Assembly (NCBI GenBank): GCA_019114135.1
Contig: DXGC01000076.1
Coordinates: 1 to 51,694, forward strand
Source of the DNA: Candidatus Corynebacterium avicola
GTDB taxonomy: Bacteria; Actinomycetota; Actinomycetes; Mycobacteriales; Mycobacteriaceae
DNA: 51,694 nucleotides
Reading direction: 5' to 3'
The notes below the pieces were generated by a model, which worked only from the letters and a program-made list of their open reading frames with translations, was not told where the DNA came from and made no database searches. Shown here piece by piece: positions 34,718 through 44,500 of this stretch (the first letter of the stretch is position 1; each line of letters opens with the position of its first letter). The position numbers and the translations under genes were made by a program.

Positions 34718-34723
34718 AGATTA
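34718..34723 (-). promoter_or_regulatory. -10 box of the 47-residue gene
   Basis: On the minus strand TAATCT is followed by 7 bases and the ATG at 34710, as in the other leaderless candidates. The upstream sequence is A+T-rich. Confidence 0.5.
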
Positions 34724-34774
34724 ACAGGTATCGAGAAAAGATTCCTGTTACTGGAGTGAAAAGAGTGACATTGT

Positions 34775-35101
34775 CTACGTCACTCCGGCGCTCTTGAGGT
34801 CGCTGCCGATCCGGGACAGCAGGATGCCGATCACCGACAGCATGGAGATGATCAGGAAGGCGATCCCCGCCAACAAGGAGTTCTCGGAGTCGACCAGTAC
34901 TCCGATGACGACCGCGATCACTGCGGCGACGGCGGAAATCCACAGCGCCACCTGGCAGACCAGCCAGAAGAGCCGGTAGGGGTCCCGTCGGTCCAGGGGA
35001 GTGACCACGGTGTCCTCCAGGGTCACCTGGTCGGGGATCCCGTCCGAATCAGGGTGCTGCGGGGCGGAACCGGGTCGGGTGTTGTCGGTGTGGTCGGTCA
35101 T
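34775..35101 (-). CDS. Small two-helix membrane protein, function unknown
   Basis: The 108-residue product has a hydrophilic N-terminus of about 45 residues (MTDHTDNTRPGSAP, then LDRRDPYRLFW) and two hydrophobic helices (CQVALWISAVAAVIAVVIGV and LLAGIAFLIISMLSVIGILL). It ends with a short charged tail. AAGGGA lies 8 bases before ATG 35101. A much longer frame continues upstream antisense to aspS, but it has no coding support. The family is not recognised. It is divergent from aspS. Confidence 0.72.
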   Translation of the reverse strand: MTDHTDNTRPGSAPQHPDSDGIPDQVTLEDTVVTPLDRRDPYRLFWLVCQVALWISAVAAVIAVVIGVLVDSENSLLAGIAFLIISMLSVIGILLSRIGSDLKSAGVT

Positions 35102-35183
35102 CACGACATTCCCTTCGTTGAGGGTGGCGGACGTCTTCCCCCTCCAGCATGCCACCACTGTTCCCAGCGCGGCAGCAGGGTAG

Positions 35184-35189
35184 TAGGAT
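35184..35189 (+). promoter_or_regulatory. -10 box of aspS
   Basis: TAGGAT with TTCCCA 17 bases upstream (35161-35166) is the best promoter candidate before aspS. It would give a leader of about 180 bases, the longest in the window. Confidence 0.4.
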
Positions 35190-35221
35190 GAGACGTCGTT
35201 ACACGCGTGCTTACGGGGCCA

Positions 35222-35351
35222 CACCCCGGAAGTGCGCCTCGAACGGGGTGGATACCGGCGACTTCCGGCCAAGTCCCGTTCGGACCTCGACATGACCGTG
35301 CCGACTGAGCTGACTGTGAAGAATGGGCAGTCAGAGCCCACTGACCGGCAC
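35222..35351 (+). promoter_or_regulatory. Structured 5' leader of aspS with two alternative hairpins
   Basis: Stem A pairs CACCCCG (35222-35228) with CGGGGTG (35244-35250). Stem B pairs CCGGAAGT (35226-35233) with ACTTCCGG (35261-35268). They share 35226-35228 and so exclude each other. Further down, GTGCCG (35298-35303) pairs with CGGCAC (35346-35351), enclosing CTGACTG (35310-35316) and CAGTCAG (35328-35334), and ends 26 bases before the start codon. All stems are perfect. This looks like a regulatory leader; no known class was recognised. Confidence 0.5.
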
Positions 35352-35377
35352 AGAACGACATGAAAGGACAATGCGAC

Positions 35378-37198
35378 GTGCTTCGCACCCATCTCTGTGG
35401 TGATCTTCGCCCTGACCACATCGGCGAGGAGGTGACCCTCACCGGTTGGGTCTCCCGTCGTCGCGACCACGGTGGCGTGATCTTCGTCGACCTGCGCGAC
35501 CGTTCCGGTCTGGCCCAGGTCGTGTTCCGCGAGAATGAGGTCGCCGAGCGTGCCCACGCCCTGCGCAGCGAGTACTGCCTGAAGGTGACCGGTGTCATCG
35601 AGGCACGTCCGGAAGGATCGGAGAACCCGAACCTGGCCTCCGGCGGTGTCGAGGTCAACGTCTCCGCACTGGAGATCCTCAACGAGTCTGCGGCGCTGCC
35701 GTTCCAGATCGACGACTCCGCCGCCGGCGGCGAGGTCGGCGAGGAAACCCGCCTGAAGTACCGCTACCTGGACCTGCGTCGCGAGAACCAGGCCCGCGCC
35801 CTGCGCCTGCGCTCCAAGGTCAGCGCCGCAGCCCGCAACGTCCTGCTGGGCGAGGACTTCACCGAGATCGAGACCCCCACCCTCACCCGTTCGACCCCCG
35901 AGGGTGCCCGTGACTTCCTGGTCCCGGCACGTCTGCGCCCGGGCAGCTTCTACGCCCTGCCGCAGTCCCCGCAGCTGTTCAAGCAGCTGCTCATGGTCAG
36001 CGGCATGGAGCGCTACTTCCAGATCGCCCGCTGCTACCGCGACGAGGACTTCCGTGCCGACCGTCAGCCGGAGTTCACCCAGCTGGACGTCGAGATGAGC
36101 TTCGTCGACCAGGAGGACGTCATCGCCCTGGCCGAGCAGATCCTCACCGCGGTGTGGAAGGAGATCGGCCACGAGATCACCGGTCCGATCCCGCGCATCA
36201 CCTACGCGGAGGCGATGAAGAAGTACGGTTCGGACAAGCCGGACCTGCGCTTCGACATCGAGATCACCGAGTGCACCGAGTTCTTCCAGGACACCACCTT
36301 CCGCGTCTTCAAGGCGCCGTACGTCGGTGCCGTGGTCATGGAGGGTGGTGCGTCCCAGCCGCGTCGTACCCTCGACGCCTGGCAGGAGTGGGCCAAGCAG
36401 CGCGGCGCCAAGGGCCTGGCGTACATCCTCGTGGGTGAGGACGGGACCCTGTCCGGCCCCGTCGCCAAGAACATCACCGACGCCGAGCGCGAGGGCATCG
36501 CCGAGCACGTCGGCGCGAAGCCCGGTGACTGCATCTTCTTCGGCGCCGGCGAGGTCAAGTCCTCCCGCGCCCTGCTGGGTGCCGCACGTGGCGAGATCGC
36601 CGAGCGCCTCGGCCTGATCAAGGAAGGCGACTGGGCCTTCACCTGGGTCGTCGACGCCCCGCTGTTCGAGCCCGCCGCCGACGCCACCGCCTCCGGTGAC
36701 GTCGCCCTGGGCAACTCGGCCTGGACCGCGGTCCACCACGCCTTCACCTCCCCGAAGCCGGAGTGGATCGACAGCTTCGACGAGAACCCGGGCGAGGCCA
36801 CCGCCTACGCCTACGACATCGTCTGCAACGGCAACGAGATCGGCGGCGGTTCCATCCGTATCCACCGTCGCGACATCCAGGAGCGCGTCTTCGGCGTGAT
36901 GGGCATCTCCGAGGAGGAGGCCCGCGAGAAGTTCGGCTTCCTGCTGGACGCCTTCGCCTTCGGCGCCCCGCCGCACGGCGGCATCACCTTCGGCTGGGAC
37001 CGCATCGTCTCCCTGCTCGGTGGCTACGAGTCCATCCGCGACGTCATCGCCTTCCCGAAGTCCGGCGGCGGAGTCGATCCGCTGACCGACGCCCCCGGCG
37101 AGATCACCGCGCAGCAGCGCAAGGAGTCCGGTATCGACACCAAGCCGAAGAAGAAGGCGCCCGAGCAGGCCCAGCAGGCCGAGCAGGCAGAGGCCTGA
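35378..37198 (+). CDS. aspS: Aspartyl-tRNA synthetase
   Basis: Class IIb synthetase, 606 residues, of the bacterial type with an inserted GAD domain. It has the N-terminal anticodon-binding OB fold ([20 protein letters not shown]), motif 2 ([20 protein letters not shown]), the GAD-containing middle part and motif 3 ([20 protein letters not shown]). The start is GTG 35378 with AAAGGA 9 bases upstream; an in-frame ATG at 35360 has no ribosome binding site. In actinobacteria this enzyme often charges both tRNA-Asp and tRNA-Asn; that is family knowledge, not visible here. Confidence 0.95.
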   Translation: MLRTHLCGDLRPDHIGEEVTLTGWVSRRRDHGGVIFVDLRDRSGLAQVVFRENEVAERAHALRSEYCLKVTGVIEARPEGSENPNLASGGVEVNVSALEILNESAALPFQIDDSAAGGEVGEETRLKYRYLDLRRENQARALRLRSKVSAAARNVLLGEDFTEIETPTLTRSTPEGARDFLVPARLRPGSFYALPQSPQLFKQLLMVSGMERYFQIARCYRDEDFRADRQPEFTQLDVEMSFVDQEDVIALAEQILTAVWKEIGHEITGPIPRITYAEAMKKYGSDKPDLRFDIEITECTEFFQDTTFRVFKAPYVGAVVMEGGASQPRRTLDAWQEWAKQRGAKGLAYILVGEDGTLSGPVAKNITDAEREGIAEHVGAKPGDCIFFGAGEVKSSRALLGAARGEIAERLGLIKEGDWAFTWVVDAPLFEPAADATASGDVALGNSAWTAVHHAFTSPKPEWIDSFDENPGEATAYAYDIVCNGNEIGGGSIRIHRRDIQERVFGVMGISEEEAREKFGFLLDAFAFGAPPHGGITFGWDRIVSLLGGYESIRDVIAFPKSGGGVDPLTDAPGEITAQQRKESGIDTKPKKKAPEQAQQAEQAEA

Positions 37199-37219
37199 GT
37201 AACCCTCACGAGGGAGGAC

Positions 37220-38419
37220 ATGGACGTGCTCAACATCGACTCTGCGCTGGAGAGCGCCACGCAGCTGTTGGGGAACCGCTTCGGTGGTACCCCTGAGCTG
37301 ACCCACCCCGAGGATCTCGGTGGCAGCGGGGACTCCCTGGTGCTCCGTGCACGGGTCACCCCGAACCCGTTCCTGCAGGAGCGCACCGTGGTGATCAAGC
37401 AGCTGCCCCCGGTGGCGGAGGACGCCGACAGTTCCGAGGCGACCGCTGCCCTGATCCGCGAGGTCGTGGCGTACCAGTACACCAACACGTTGGCCGAGGG
37501 GCACCGTCCCGGTCCACAGCTGCTGGCCCACGACGTCGAGGGACGCCTGATCGTCCTCTCCGACGCGGGCGACGGTCGGAGCTACGCCGAGATCCTCGCT
37601 TCCGACGACGAGACGGAGCGGTCCTCGGCCCTGCGCAAACTGGGGCGTGCCCTGGGCCGGATGCACGTGGCAACCGCTGACGGGCATGACGCCTTCGACA
37701 CTCTGAACCGTCGGCTCTACTCCCGCCACGGCCTTCCGGCCGACCAGACCCGCGACCGGGACGTCAACGTCTCGGCCCTGATCGAACAGGGTCTGGACCT
37801 GCTGACCCGCAGTGGTGTCGAGATCGACGAGACGGTCCGTGAGTTCGCCGTCGAGGCCGGCAGCCGTCAGCACCGGTCCCGGCTGCAGGCGTTCACCCCC
37901 TTCGACCTGACCCCGGACAACATCATGCTCGCCGACTCGGTGGTCTTCCTGGACTACGAGTGGGCCGGTTTCCGTGACGTGGTCTCCGACGTGGCCTGCG
38001 TGCTCGCCGGATTCCCGCACGACACCACGACGCCGTTGATGGAGCCGCTGGAGCTGCGGGAGTTCGTGGAGTCCTGGAGCTCCGAGGTCGCCTCGGTCTG
38101 GCCGGCCGTGCGCGAGGAGGGCCGTCTGGAGCGCGCACTCATGGCCTCGCTGGTCGGCTGGGCGCTGATGAGCCTGTCGCTGCTCTACCACGGGACCCTC
38201 GCGGTCATCGACGAGGCGGGTTCCGCCTCGGACGGTGCCCGTCGTCTCGACAGGATGCCCCGGGAGCACCTGGCGGACCTGGCCACCACGGTGGAGGCGA
38301 TCCGCCGCTTCGCCGTGCAGCATGTCGAGGTCGACGAGCGTTTCCCCAAGGTCGAGGAGTTCGCCGGTGAACTGCTGTCGATCCTGGGCAGGCTCGGGGC
38401 GCACCCGCAGACCTGGTGA
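37220..38419 (+). CDS. Phosphotransferase-like protein with kinase (APH) fold
   Basis: The 399-residue protein resembles aminoglycoside phosphotransferase-fold kinases: an N-lobe with VVIKQLPP (ATP-binding Lys), a helix with EVVAYQYTNTL, the catalytic loop FDLTPDNIML, and the metal-binding FLDYEWAGFRD. The usual His-Gly before the catalytic Asp (HGD) is replaced by Pro-Phe (PFD). It lies 21 bases after aspS and 27 before rarA, a position conserved in relatives. GTG 37226 may be the true start, because GGGAGGA lies 7 bases before it but only 2 bases before ATG 37220. The substrate is unknown. Confidence 0.75.
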   Translation: MDVLNIDSALESATQLLGNRFGGTPELTHPEDLGGSGDSLVLRARVTPNPFLQERTVVIKQLPPVAEDADSSEATAALIREVVAYQYTNTLAEGHRPGPQLLAHDVEGRLIVLSDAGDGRSYAEILASDDETERSSALRKLGRALGRMHVATADGHDAFDTLNRRLYSRHGLPADQTRDRDVNVSALIEQGLDLLTRSGVEIDETVREFAVEAGSRQHRSRLQAFTPFDLTPDNIMLADSVVFLDYEWAGFRDVVSDVACVLAGFPHDTTTPLMEPLELREFVESWSSEVASVWPAVREEGRLERALMASLVGWALMSLSLLYHGTLAVIDEAGSASDGARRLDRMPREHLADLATTVEAIRRFAVQHVEVDERFPKVEEFAGELLSILGRLGAHPQTW

Positions 38420-38433
38420 CCACACACCCCGGT

Positions 38434-38439
38434 TACACT
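38434..38439 (+). promoter_or_regulatory. -10 box of rarA
   Basis: TACACT ends exactly 7 bases before the rarA ATG at 38447, with no ribosome binding site; predicted leaderless transcript. Confidence 0.5.
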
Positions 38440-38446
38440 GGGGTTC

Positions 38447-39853
38447 ATGAGTGACGACAGCCTGTTCGAGGTGCCGGAGGAGCAGGCCGGTCAGTCCGGC
38501 CAGGTCGGCCAGGCCGGCACCGCGGCTGACTCCTACTTCCACCCCGGCGCCCACGTCCCGTTGGCGGTGCGGATGCGTCCGCGCACCCTGGACGAGGTGG
38601 TCGGTCAGTCACACGTCCTGGGGGAGGGCTCGCCGCTGCGTCGGCTGGTCGACGGTCGGGGCGATTCCTCGGTCATCCTCTACGGCCCGCCTGGGACCGG
38701 CAAGACGACCATCGCCTCGCTGGTCGCCGGGACGTCCGGACGCCGCTTTGCCGCGCTGTCGGCGCTGAGCGCCGGCGTCAAGGAGGTCCGCGCGGTCATC
38801 GACGAGGCCCGCCGTCGCCTGGTGCACGGCGAGTCGACGGTGCTGTTCATCGACGAGGTGCACCGGTTCTCCAAGACGCAGCAGGACGCTCTGCTCGGCG
38901 CGGTGGAGAACCGTACCGTCCTGCTGGTCGCGGCGACGACCGAGAACCCTAGCTTCTCGGTGGTCGCGCCACTGCTGTCCCGTTCACTGCTGGTGCAGCT
39001 CACCCCGTTGTCCGGGGAGGACATCTCGACGCTGCTCCGTAGGGCGGTGAGCGACCCGCGCGGCTACGGCGAGCGGTTCGTCCTCACCGACGACGCCTGC
39101 GACCTGCTCACCGCCCTCGCCGCCGGCGACGCCCGGCGGGCGCTGACCTACCTCGAGGCCGCGGCCGAGGGCGTCGAGAGCAAGGGTGGGGACGGCGCCG
39201 ACAGCGGTCAGGTCCCTGAACTGACCCCGGACGACGTCCGCCGCTCCACCGACCGTGCGATCGCCCGTTATGACCGTGACGGTGACCAGCACTACGACGT
39301 GACCAGTGCCTTCATCAAGTCGATCCGTGGTTCCGACCCCGACGCCGCCCTGCACTACCTGGCCCGGATGATCGACGCAGGAGAGGACCCCCGGTTCATC
39401 GCCCGTCGGCTGGTGGTCCATGCCTCGGAGGACATCGGGCTGGCCGACCCGTCCGCCCTGCAGGCGGCCGTCGCGGCGCACCAGGCGGTGAGCTTCATCG
39501 GCATGCCTGAGGGACGCATCCCGCTGGCGCAGGCGACCCTGCACCTGGCGACGGCTGCGAAGTCGAATGCGGTGATCGCCGGTATCGACGCCGCCCTGGC
39601 CGATGTCCGGCAGGGTAAGGGCTCCGTGGTGCCCGCCCACCTGCGGGACGGCCACTACTCCGGGGCCGAGGCCATGGGGAATGCGGTGGGCTACCGCTAC
39701 CCGCACGAGGATCCCCGCGGGGTCCTACGCCAGGACTACCTGCCGGAGGACCTGTCGGAGGCCCGGTACTACCGGCCCACCGACCATGGTCGGGAGCATG
39801 CCCTGGGGCAGCGGGTGGAGACCCTTCGCGGTATCGTCCGGGGAACCGGGTAG
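38447..39853 (+). CDS. rarA: Replication-associated recombination protein A (RarA/MgsA)
   Basis: AAA+ ATPase acting at stalled forks. The 468-residue product starts with a short Gln/Gly-rich segment, then [16 protein letters not shown]. Walker A is [17 protein letters not shown], Walker [11 protein letters not shown], sensor 1 [12 protein letters not shown], and the C-terminal RarA-specific domain includes [20 protein letters not shown] and YPHEDPRG. Its TAG stop is part of the inverted repeat and -10 element before alaS. Confidence 0.95.
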   Translation: MSDDSLFEVPEEQAGQSGQVGQAGTAADSYFHPGAHVPLAVRMRPRTLDEVVGQSHVLGEGSPLRRLVDGRGDSSVILYGPPGTGKTTIASLVAGTSGRRFAALSALSAGVKEVRAVIDEARRRLVHGESTVLFIDEVHRFSKTQQDALLGAVENRTVLLVAATTENPSFSVVAPLLSRSLLVQLTPLSGEDISTLLRRAVSDPRGYGERFVLTDDACDLLTALAAGDARRALTYLEAAAEGVESKGGDGADSGQVPELTPDDVRRSTDRAIARYDRDGDQHYDVTSAFIKSIRGSDPDAALHYLARMIDAGEDPRFIARRLVVHASEDIGLADPSALQAAVAAHQAVSFIGMPEGRIPLAQATLHLATAAKSNAVIAGIDAALADVRQGKGSVVPAHLRDGHYSGAEAMGNAVGYRYPHEDPRGVLRQDYLPEDLSEARYYRPTDHGREHALGQRVETLRGIVRGTG

Positions 39854-39866
39854 ACTGTTCCCGGTT
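39841..39866 (+). promoter_or_regulatory. Inverted repeat with -10 box between rarA and alaS
   Basis: AACCGGG (39844-39850) pairs with CCCGGTT (39860-39866); in another register GGGAAC (39841-39846) pairs with GTTCCC (39857-39862). The loop contains TAGACT (39851-39856), which overlaps the rarA stop codon and fits a -10 box for alaS. The element could be both a weak terminator and a controlled promoter. Confidence 0.45.
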
Positions 39867-39950
39867 AAGCCCGACGTAGGGCCCGAAGGTGTACCGGCAC
39901 AACCACCGGCACGATCAACGAGCACGAGCAACGAGAAGGTCCGAAGAACA

Positions 39951-42662
39951 GTGCAGACGCATGAGATCCGCGAGAGATTCATCAACCACTTCGTGACGCA
40001 GGGTCACACCGAGGTCCCGAGCGCCTCGCTGATCCTCGACGACCCGAACCTGCTGTTCGTCAACGCCGGCATGGTGCCCTTCAAGCCCTTCTTCCTCGGC
40101 GAGCAGACCCCGCCGTACTCCCGGGCCACCTCCATCCAGAAGTGTGTACGCACCCTCGACATCGAGGAGGTGGGCATCACCACCCGCCACAACACCTTCT
40201 TCCAGATGGCCGGCAACTTCTCCTTCGGCGACTACTTCAAGCGCGAGGTCATCCACTTCGCCTGGTCCCTGCTGACCACCCCGGTGGCCGAGGGTGGCCT
40301 CGGCATCGACCCCGGTCGCCTGTGGCCGACCGTCTTCCTCACCGACGACGAGGCCTTCGCTATCTGGCGCGACGAGATCGGCGTTCCGGCAGAGAAGATC
40401 CAGCGCCGCGACGGCGAGGACAACTACTGGGACATGGGCGTGCCGGGCCCCGGTGGCCCCTGCTCGGAGATCTTCTACGACCGCGGTCCGGAGTACGGTG
40501 CCGACGGTGGTCCCGAGGCGGACGAGAACCGCTTCATCGAGATCTGGAACCTGGTGTTCATGCAGGACATCCGTGGCGAGCTCAGCCCGAAGGAGGGCCA
40601 CGAGCCGGTCGGTGAGCTGCCGCAGAAGAACATCGACACCGGCATGGGCATCGAGCGCGTCGCCTGCATCCTGCAGGGCGTCGACAACGTCTACGAGACC
40701 GACCTGTTGGCACCGGTCATCCGCGTCGCCGAGGAACTCACCGGCTCGAAGTACGGTGCCACCGACGCCCCCGACACCATCGACGACGTCCGCTTCCGCG
40801 TCATCGCCGACCACGCCCGCACCGGCCTGATGCTGATCCTGGACGGCGTGACCCCGGGCAACGAGGGCCGCGGCTACATCCTGCGCCGTCTGCTGCGCCG
40901 CATCATCCGTTCGGCCCGCCTGCTCGGTGCCACCGGTGCCACCATGGAGCGCTTCATGGACACCGTGCGCGAGACCATGACCCCGTCCTACCCGGAGATC
41001 GCCGAGAACTGGGAGCGCATCCGCGCCGTCGCCGTCGGCGAGGAGACCGCCTTCCTCAAGACACTGGAGTCCGGCACCCACCTCTTCGAGCAGGAGGCCG
41101 TCAAGGTCAAGGCTGCCGGCGGTACCGAGCTGGGCTGCCGCGAGGCCTTCACCCTGCACGACACCCACGGCTTCCCGATCGACCTCACCGTCGAGATGGC
41201 CGCCGAGGAGGGCCTCACCGTCGACGTCGACGGTGAGGAGGGCTTCAACGCCCACATGGAGCAGCAGCGTGCCCGCGCCAAGGCCGACAACCGCGCCAAG
41301 AAGCAGGTCCACGCAGATGTCTCGGTGTACCGCTCCTTCGTCGACGGCCACCCCACGGTGTTCACCGGTTACGAGCAGCGCGACGGCGAGGGACGGATCC
41401 TCGGCCTGGTCGTCGACGGCGCCCTGGCCGACCGTGCCCCCGAGGGCACGCAGGCCGAGGTTATCCTGGACCGCACCCCGTTCTACGCCGAGTCCGGTGG
41501 TCAGATGGCCGACCGCGGCACCCTCACCGGTCCCGGCGGCGTGGCGAAGGTCGAGGACGTCCAGAAGACCGGACGCAAGGTCTGGCTGCACCGGGTCACG
41601 GTCTCCGGTGGTGAACTGGCCGTCGGTGACACCGTCGCCGCCCACGTCGACCACACCTGGCGCCACCAGGCCCGTCAGGCGCACACCGGTACCCACCTGA
41701 TCCACGCCGCGCTGCGCGACGTGCTCGGGCCGACCGCCGTTCAGGCAGGTTCGCTGAACAAGCCGGGCTACCTGCGCTTCGACTTCACGTACCCCTCCCA
41801 GCTCACCGGCGACCAGCTGCAGCGCATCGAGGACATCGCCAACGAGGCGGTCGACACCGACTACTCCGTCAACACCATCGAGACCAGCCTCGAGGAGGCC
41901 AAGGCGATGGGTGCCATGGCCCTCTTCGGTGAGAACTACGGCTCCGAGGTGCGCGTCGTGGAGATCGGTGGACCGTTCTCCATGGAGCTGTGTGGTGGCA
42001 TCCACGTCGACCACTCCTCCCAGATCGGCCCGGTGACCGTGCTGGGCGAGTCCTCGGTCGGCTCCGGTACCCGACGCATCGAGGCCTACACCGGCCTGGA
42101 CTCCTTCCGCTACCTCGCCGGCCAGCACCGCGTGGCCGACACCCTGGCGTCCCGCCTGCGCATCCCGAACGAGGAGCTGCCGGAGCGCTTCGAGCAGATG
42201 TCCGAGCGCCTGCAGAGCGCCGAGAAGCGCATCGAGCAGTTCCGCAACGCCGAGCTGACCGCCAAGGTCGGCGACTATGTCGCCCAGTTCGCCGACATCG
42301 ACGGTGTGCGTGTCGTCGCGGCCCGCCTGCCCGATGGTGTGGCCGGCGGCGACCTGCGCACCATCGCCAACGACGCGAAGGGACGCTTCGGCACCGAGGA
42401 GGCGCTCGTCGTCTTCACCTCGGTCGACCTCGACTCCGGCAAGGTGCCGTTCATTGCCGCCGCCACCGACGCCGCCGTGAAGCGCGGCATCTCCGCGGGC
42501 GACGTGGTCAAGGCCATCGGTCCGCACGTCGGTGGCCGCGGCGGCGGCAAGCCGGCGATGGCCCAGGGGTCCGGTTCGGACGCCTCGGGTGCGGACGCCG
42601 CGGTGGCAGCGGTCCGTGACTATGTCTCTTCAGTCACCTCCGTCACCGGCGGCGCCAACTGA
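39951..42662 (+). CDS. alaS: Alanyl-tRNA synthetase
   Basis: Class IIa synthetase of 903 residues with the standard domain order: catalytic domain from [14 protein letters not shown] ([45 protein letters not shown]), tRNA-recognition helices ([15 protein letters not shown]), editing domain with [11 protein letters not shown] and CGGIHVDHS (zinc/editing residues), and C-terminal DHHA1 domain ([13 protein letters not shown]). The start is GTG 39951. The frame is open far upstream inside rarA without coding support. Its stop overlaps ruvX by one base (TGATG). Confidence 0.96.
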   Translation: MQTHEIRERFINHFVTQGHTEVPSASLILDDPNLLFVNAGMVPFKPFFLGEQTPPYSRATSIQKCVRTLDIEEVGITTRHNTFFQMAGNFSFGDYFKREVIHFAWSLLTTPVAEGGLGIDPGRLWPTVFLTDDEAFAIWRDEIGVPAEKIQRRDGEDNYWDMGVPGPGGPCSEIFYDRGPEYGADGGPEADENRFIEIWNLVFMQDIRGELSPKEGHEPVGELPQKNIDTGMGIERVACILQGVDNVYETDLLAPVIRVAEELTGSKYGATDAPDTIDDVRFRVIADHARTGLMLILDGVTPGNEGRGYILRRLLRRIIRSARLLGATGATMERFMDTVRETMTPSYPEIAENWERIRAVAVGEETAFLKTLESGTHLFEQEAVKVKAAGGTELGCREAFTLHDTHGFPIDLTVEMAAEEGLTVDVDGEEGFNAHMEQQRARAKADNRAKKQVHADVSVYRSFVDGHPTVFTGYEQRDGEGRILGLVVDGALADRAPEGTQAEVILDRTPFYAESGGQMADRGTLTGPGGVAKVEDVQKTGRKVWLHRVTVSGGELAVGDTVAAHVDHTWRHQARQAHTGTHLIHAALRDVLGPTAVQAGSLNKPGYLRFDFTYPSQLTGDQLQRIEDIANEAVDTDYSVNTIETSLEEAKAMGAMALFGENYGSEVRVVEIGGPFSMELCGGIHVDHSSQIGPVTVLGESSVGSGTRRIEAYTGLDSFRYLAGQHRVADTLASRLRIPNEELPERFEQMSERLQSAEKRIEQFRNAELTAKVGDYVAQFADIDGVRVVAARLPDGVAGGDLRTIANDAKGRFGTEEALVVFTSVDLDSGKVPFIAAATDAAVKRGISAGDVVKAIGPHVGGRGGGKPAMAQGSGSDASGADAAVAAVRDYVSSVTSVTGGAN

Positions 42663-43159
42663 TGACCGGCGGATCCCCGCGGGCGGACCAGCCCGGTGAC
42701 GACGACCCGGGACGGGGCCGCAGGCTCGGTCTCGACGTCGGCACGGTCCGTATCGGCGTGTCGCTGTCGGATCCCGACGGAATTCTCGCCACCCCGTTGG
42801 AGACCGTCGACGCCAAGGCCGGGGACCGGGCCGCGCTCGACCGGATCGGGGTCCTCATCGAGGAGAACTTCATCGTCGAGGTCGTCGTCGGACTCCCGGT
42901 GAGCATGCGGTCGAAGCGCACGCAGAGCACCGCACGTGCCGAGAAGTATGCTTCCCACCTGCGGGAACGACTGGAAGGAATTCCCGTCCGGCTCGTGGAC
43001 GAGCGGATGTCCACGGTGGCGGCGACAAGTGCGATGCACGCCTCGGGCGTCAGTGAGAAGAAAGGGCGATCGCGGATCGACCAGGCCGCCGCCGTGCACA
43101 TTCTGCAGGGTTGGTTGGACGCCCGGCGCTCCCGGGGGACGACTTTTCCGGGTGTCTGA
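42662..43159 (+). CDS. ruvX: RuvX/YqgF-type RNase H-fold nuclease
   Basis: The 165-residue protein has GLDVGTVRIGVSLSDPDG (first catalytic Asp), VEVVVGLPVSM, LVDERMSTVAA (Glu) and SRIDQAAAVHILQGWL (last Asp), the standard YqgF pattern. Family members process 16S rRNA 5' ends or act as junction resolvases. Its ATG overlaps the alaS stop by one base; alaS-ruvX-mltG-aroE is a conserved actinobacterial order. Confidence 0.92.
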   Translation: MTGGSPRADQPGDDDPGRGRRLGLDVGTVRIGVSLSDPDGILATPLETVDAKAGDRAALDRIGVLIEENFIVEVVVGLPVSMRSKRTQSTARAEKYASHLRERLEGIPVRLVDERMSTVAATSAMHASGVSEKKGRSRIDQAAAVHILQGWLDARRSRGTTFPGV

Positions 43160-43182
43160 TCCCGGAGTACCGGCCCTGGCAT

Positions 43183-43212
43183 GTAACAATGTCAGTCATT
43201 GACAGTCGTTAC
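43183..43212 (+). promoter_or_regulatory. A+T-rich inverted repeat upstream of mltG
   Basis: In the 156-base gap between ruvX and mltG, GTAAC (43183-43187) pairs with GTTAC (43208-43212) and TGTCA (43190-43194) with TGACA (43200-43204). TTGACA (43199-43204) could be a -35, but no clear -10 lies at the right distance. The low G+C of this patch suggests the mltG-aro promoter. Confidence 0.35.
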
Positions 43213-43315
43213 CAGTTGTTGACTGTTTGTTGCCGGTCCCTGACGTGCCGGGGACAACGTCCTGGAACTGATTGCCCGCCGCCCATCGGAGACCACGGAG
43301 AATACGGAGACTACA

Positions 43316-44500
43316 TTGCCTCGAAAATCCATCAGTGAGCCTCGCTACCGCCGTCGGCGGCAGTGGTCGATGGCGATCAGCCTGGGACTGGTTCTCCTCC
43401 TGGTGTTCGTGGTCGCCTACGTCTACTACCAGCGCGAGGTGTTGGGAACCCGTAACTACGAAGGCGAGGGCAACGGCAACGTCGTGCTGGTCCGAGTGGG
43501 CGAGGGGGACACCGTCTCCGGACTGATCCCGCAGCTGTTGGACGACAACGTCGTCGGTTCCCGCTCGGCGATGCTCTCCGCTGCCGAGGATGCCGAGCAG
43601 AGCGGCGAGTCCCGTGGTCTCGAGGCGGGCTACTACGCCCTGCAGGAGGAGATGTCCGCGGAGTCGGCGATGTCCGCCCTCACCGACGATGAACGTCGTC
43701 TCGGTGTGGTCGACATCCCGACCGGTTCAACCCTGGAGGACGTCTCCGTGGTCGGTGGCGACACCCGCGCCGGCATCTTCTCCTCCGTCGCCGACAACTC
43801 CTGCCGCGAGGGTCTCACTGACGGGCTCGAGGACTGCGTGACCGTGGAGGAGCTCCGCGAGACCATCGTCTCCTCCAGCGCCGAGGAGCTCGGCGTGCCT
43901 GAATGGGCCGCCGAGGCCGTGGACGCCCGCCAGGACGACCCGCGCCGGATCGAGGGCCTCATCGCCCCCGGTGTGCACCTCTTCGACCCGACCTCCTCCG
44001 CGAAAGAGATCGTCAAGTCCCTGCTGACCAGTTCCACCGAGATCTACGAGGGCACCGGACTGCTCGAGGCACAGGACACTGTGGGCCTCTCACCCTACGA
44101 GATCATCACCGCCGCCTCCCTGGTGGAGCGTGAGGCACCGGACGGTGACTTCGACAAGGTCGCCCGGGTGATCAAGAACCGTCTCGACGTCGACCAGCGC
44201 CTGGAGTTCGACTCCACGGTGAACTACGACGTCGCCGCCCAGGAGGTCGCCACCACCGACGACGACCGTGCCCGCAACACTCCGTGGAACACCTACGCGA
44301 AGGACGGCCTGCCGGACACCCCGATCGCCTCGCCCAGCGTCACCGCTCTGCAGGCGATGGAGCACCCGGCCGAGGGTGACTGGCTGTACTTCGTCACCGT
44401 CGACCAGGACGGACGCACCGTGTTCAACCGTGACTTCTCGGCACACGAGGACGCCATCGAGGAGTCCCGTCGCAACGGCGTGCTGGACAGTGCCCGATGA
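43316..44500 (+). CDS. mltG: Endolytic murein transglycosylase MltG (YceG family)
   Basis: Membrane-anchored enzyme that cuts nascent glycan strands and may end their polymerisation. The 394-residue product has a basic N-terminus, one membrane helix (about 18-41), a LysM-like region (VRVGEGDTVSGLIPQLLDDN) and the catalytic segment ITAASLVEREAP, with the conserved Glu, followed by VIKNRLDVDQRLEFDSTVNY. The best start is TTG 43316, with GGAG 6 bases upstream; ATG 43370 would cut off the charged residues before the helix. It overlaps aroE by ATGA. Confidence 0.92.
   Translation: MPRKSISEPRYRRRRQWSMAISLGLVLLLVFVVAYVYYQREVLGTRNYEGEGNGNVVLVRVGEGDTVSGLIPQLLDDNVVGSRSAMLSAAEDAEQSGESRGLEAGYYALQEEMSAESAMSALTDDERRLGVVDIPTGSTLEDVSVVGGDTRAGIFSSVADNSCREGLTDGLEDCVTVEELRETIVSSSAEELGVPEWAAEAVDARQDDPRRIEGLIAPGVHLFDPTSSAKEIVKSLLTSSTEIYEGTGLLEAQDTVGLSPYEIITAASLVEREAPDGDFDKVARVIKNRLDVDQRLEFDSTVNYDVAAQEVATTDDDRARNTPWNTYAKDGLPDTPIASPSVTALQAMEHPAEGDWLYFVTVDQDGRTVFNRDFSAHEDAIEESRRNGVLDSAR

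Noticed and set aside
35188..35295. Small upstream ORF (35 codons) in the aspS leader
   Set aside because: Its ATG overlaps the predicted -10 box, it has only two Asp codons, and no ribosome binding site precedes it, so a leader peptide is unlikely.
37032..37200. Possible fusion or frameshift at the aspS C-terminus (Lys/Gln/Ala-rich end)
   Set aside because: The conserved motif 3 is complete before it, and a short low-complexity tail is common in actinobacterial AspRS.
34775..38554. Open minus-strand frame of 1259 codons opposite aspS, the kinase-fold gene and rarA
   Set aside because: A shadow of high-G+C codon bias. Only its last 108 codons (from ATG 35101) encode a plausible protein; the rest is antisense to clear genes and has no recognisable motifs.
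39915..42527. Open minus-strand frame of 870 codons opposite alaS
   Set aside because: Fully antisense to a complete alaS; composition is Val/Leu/Gly/Asp-rich as expected for the complement of biased codons.
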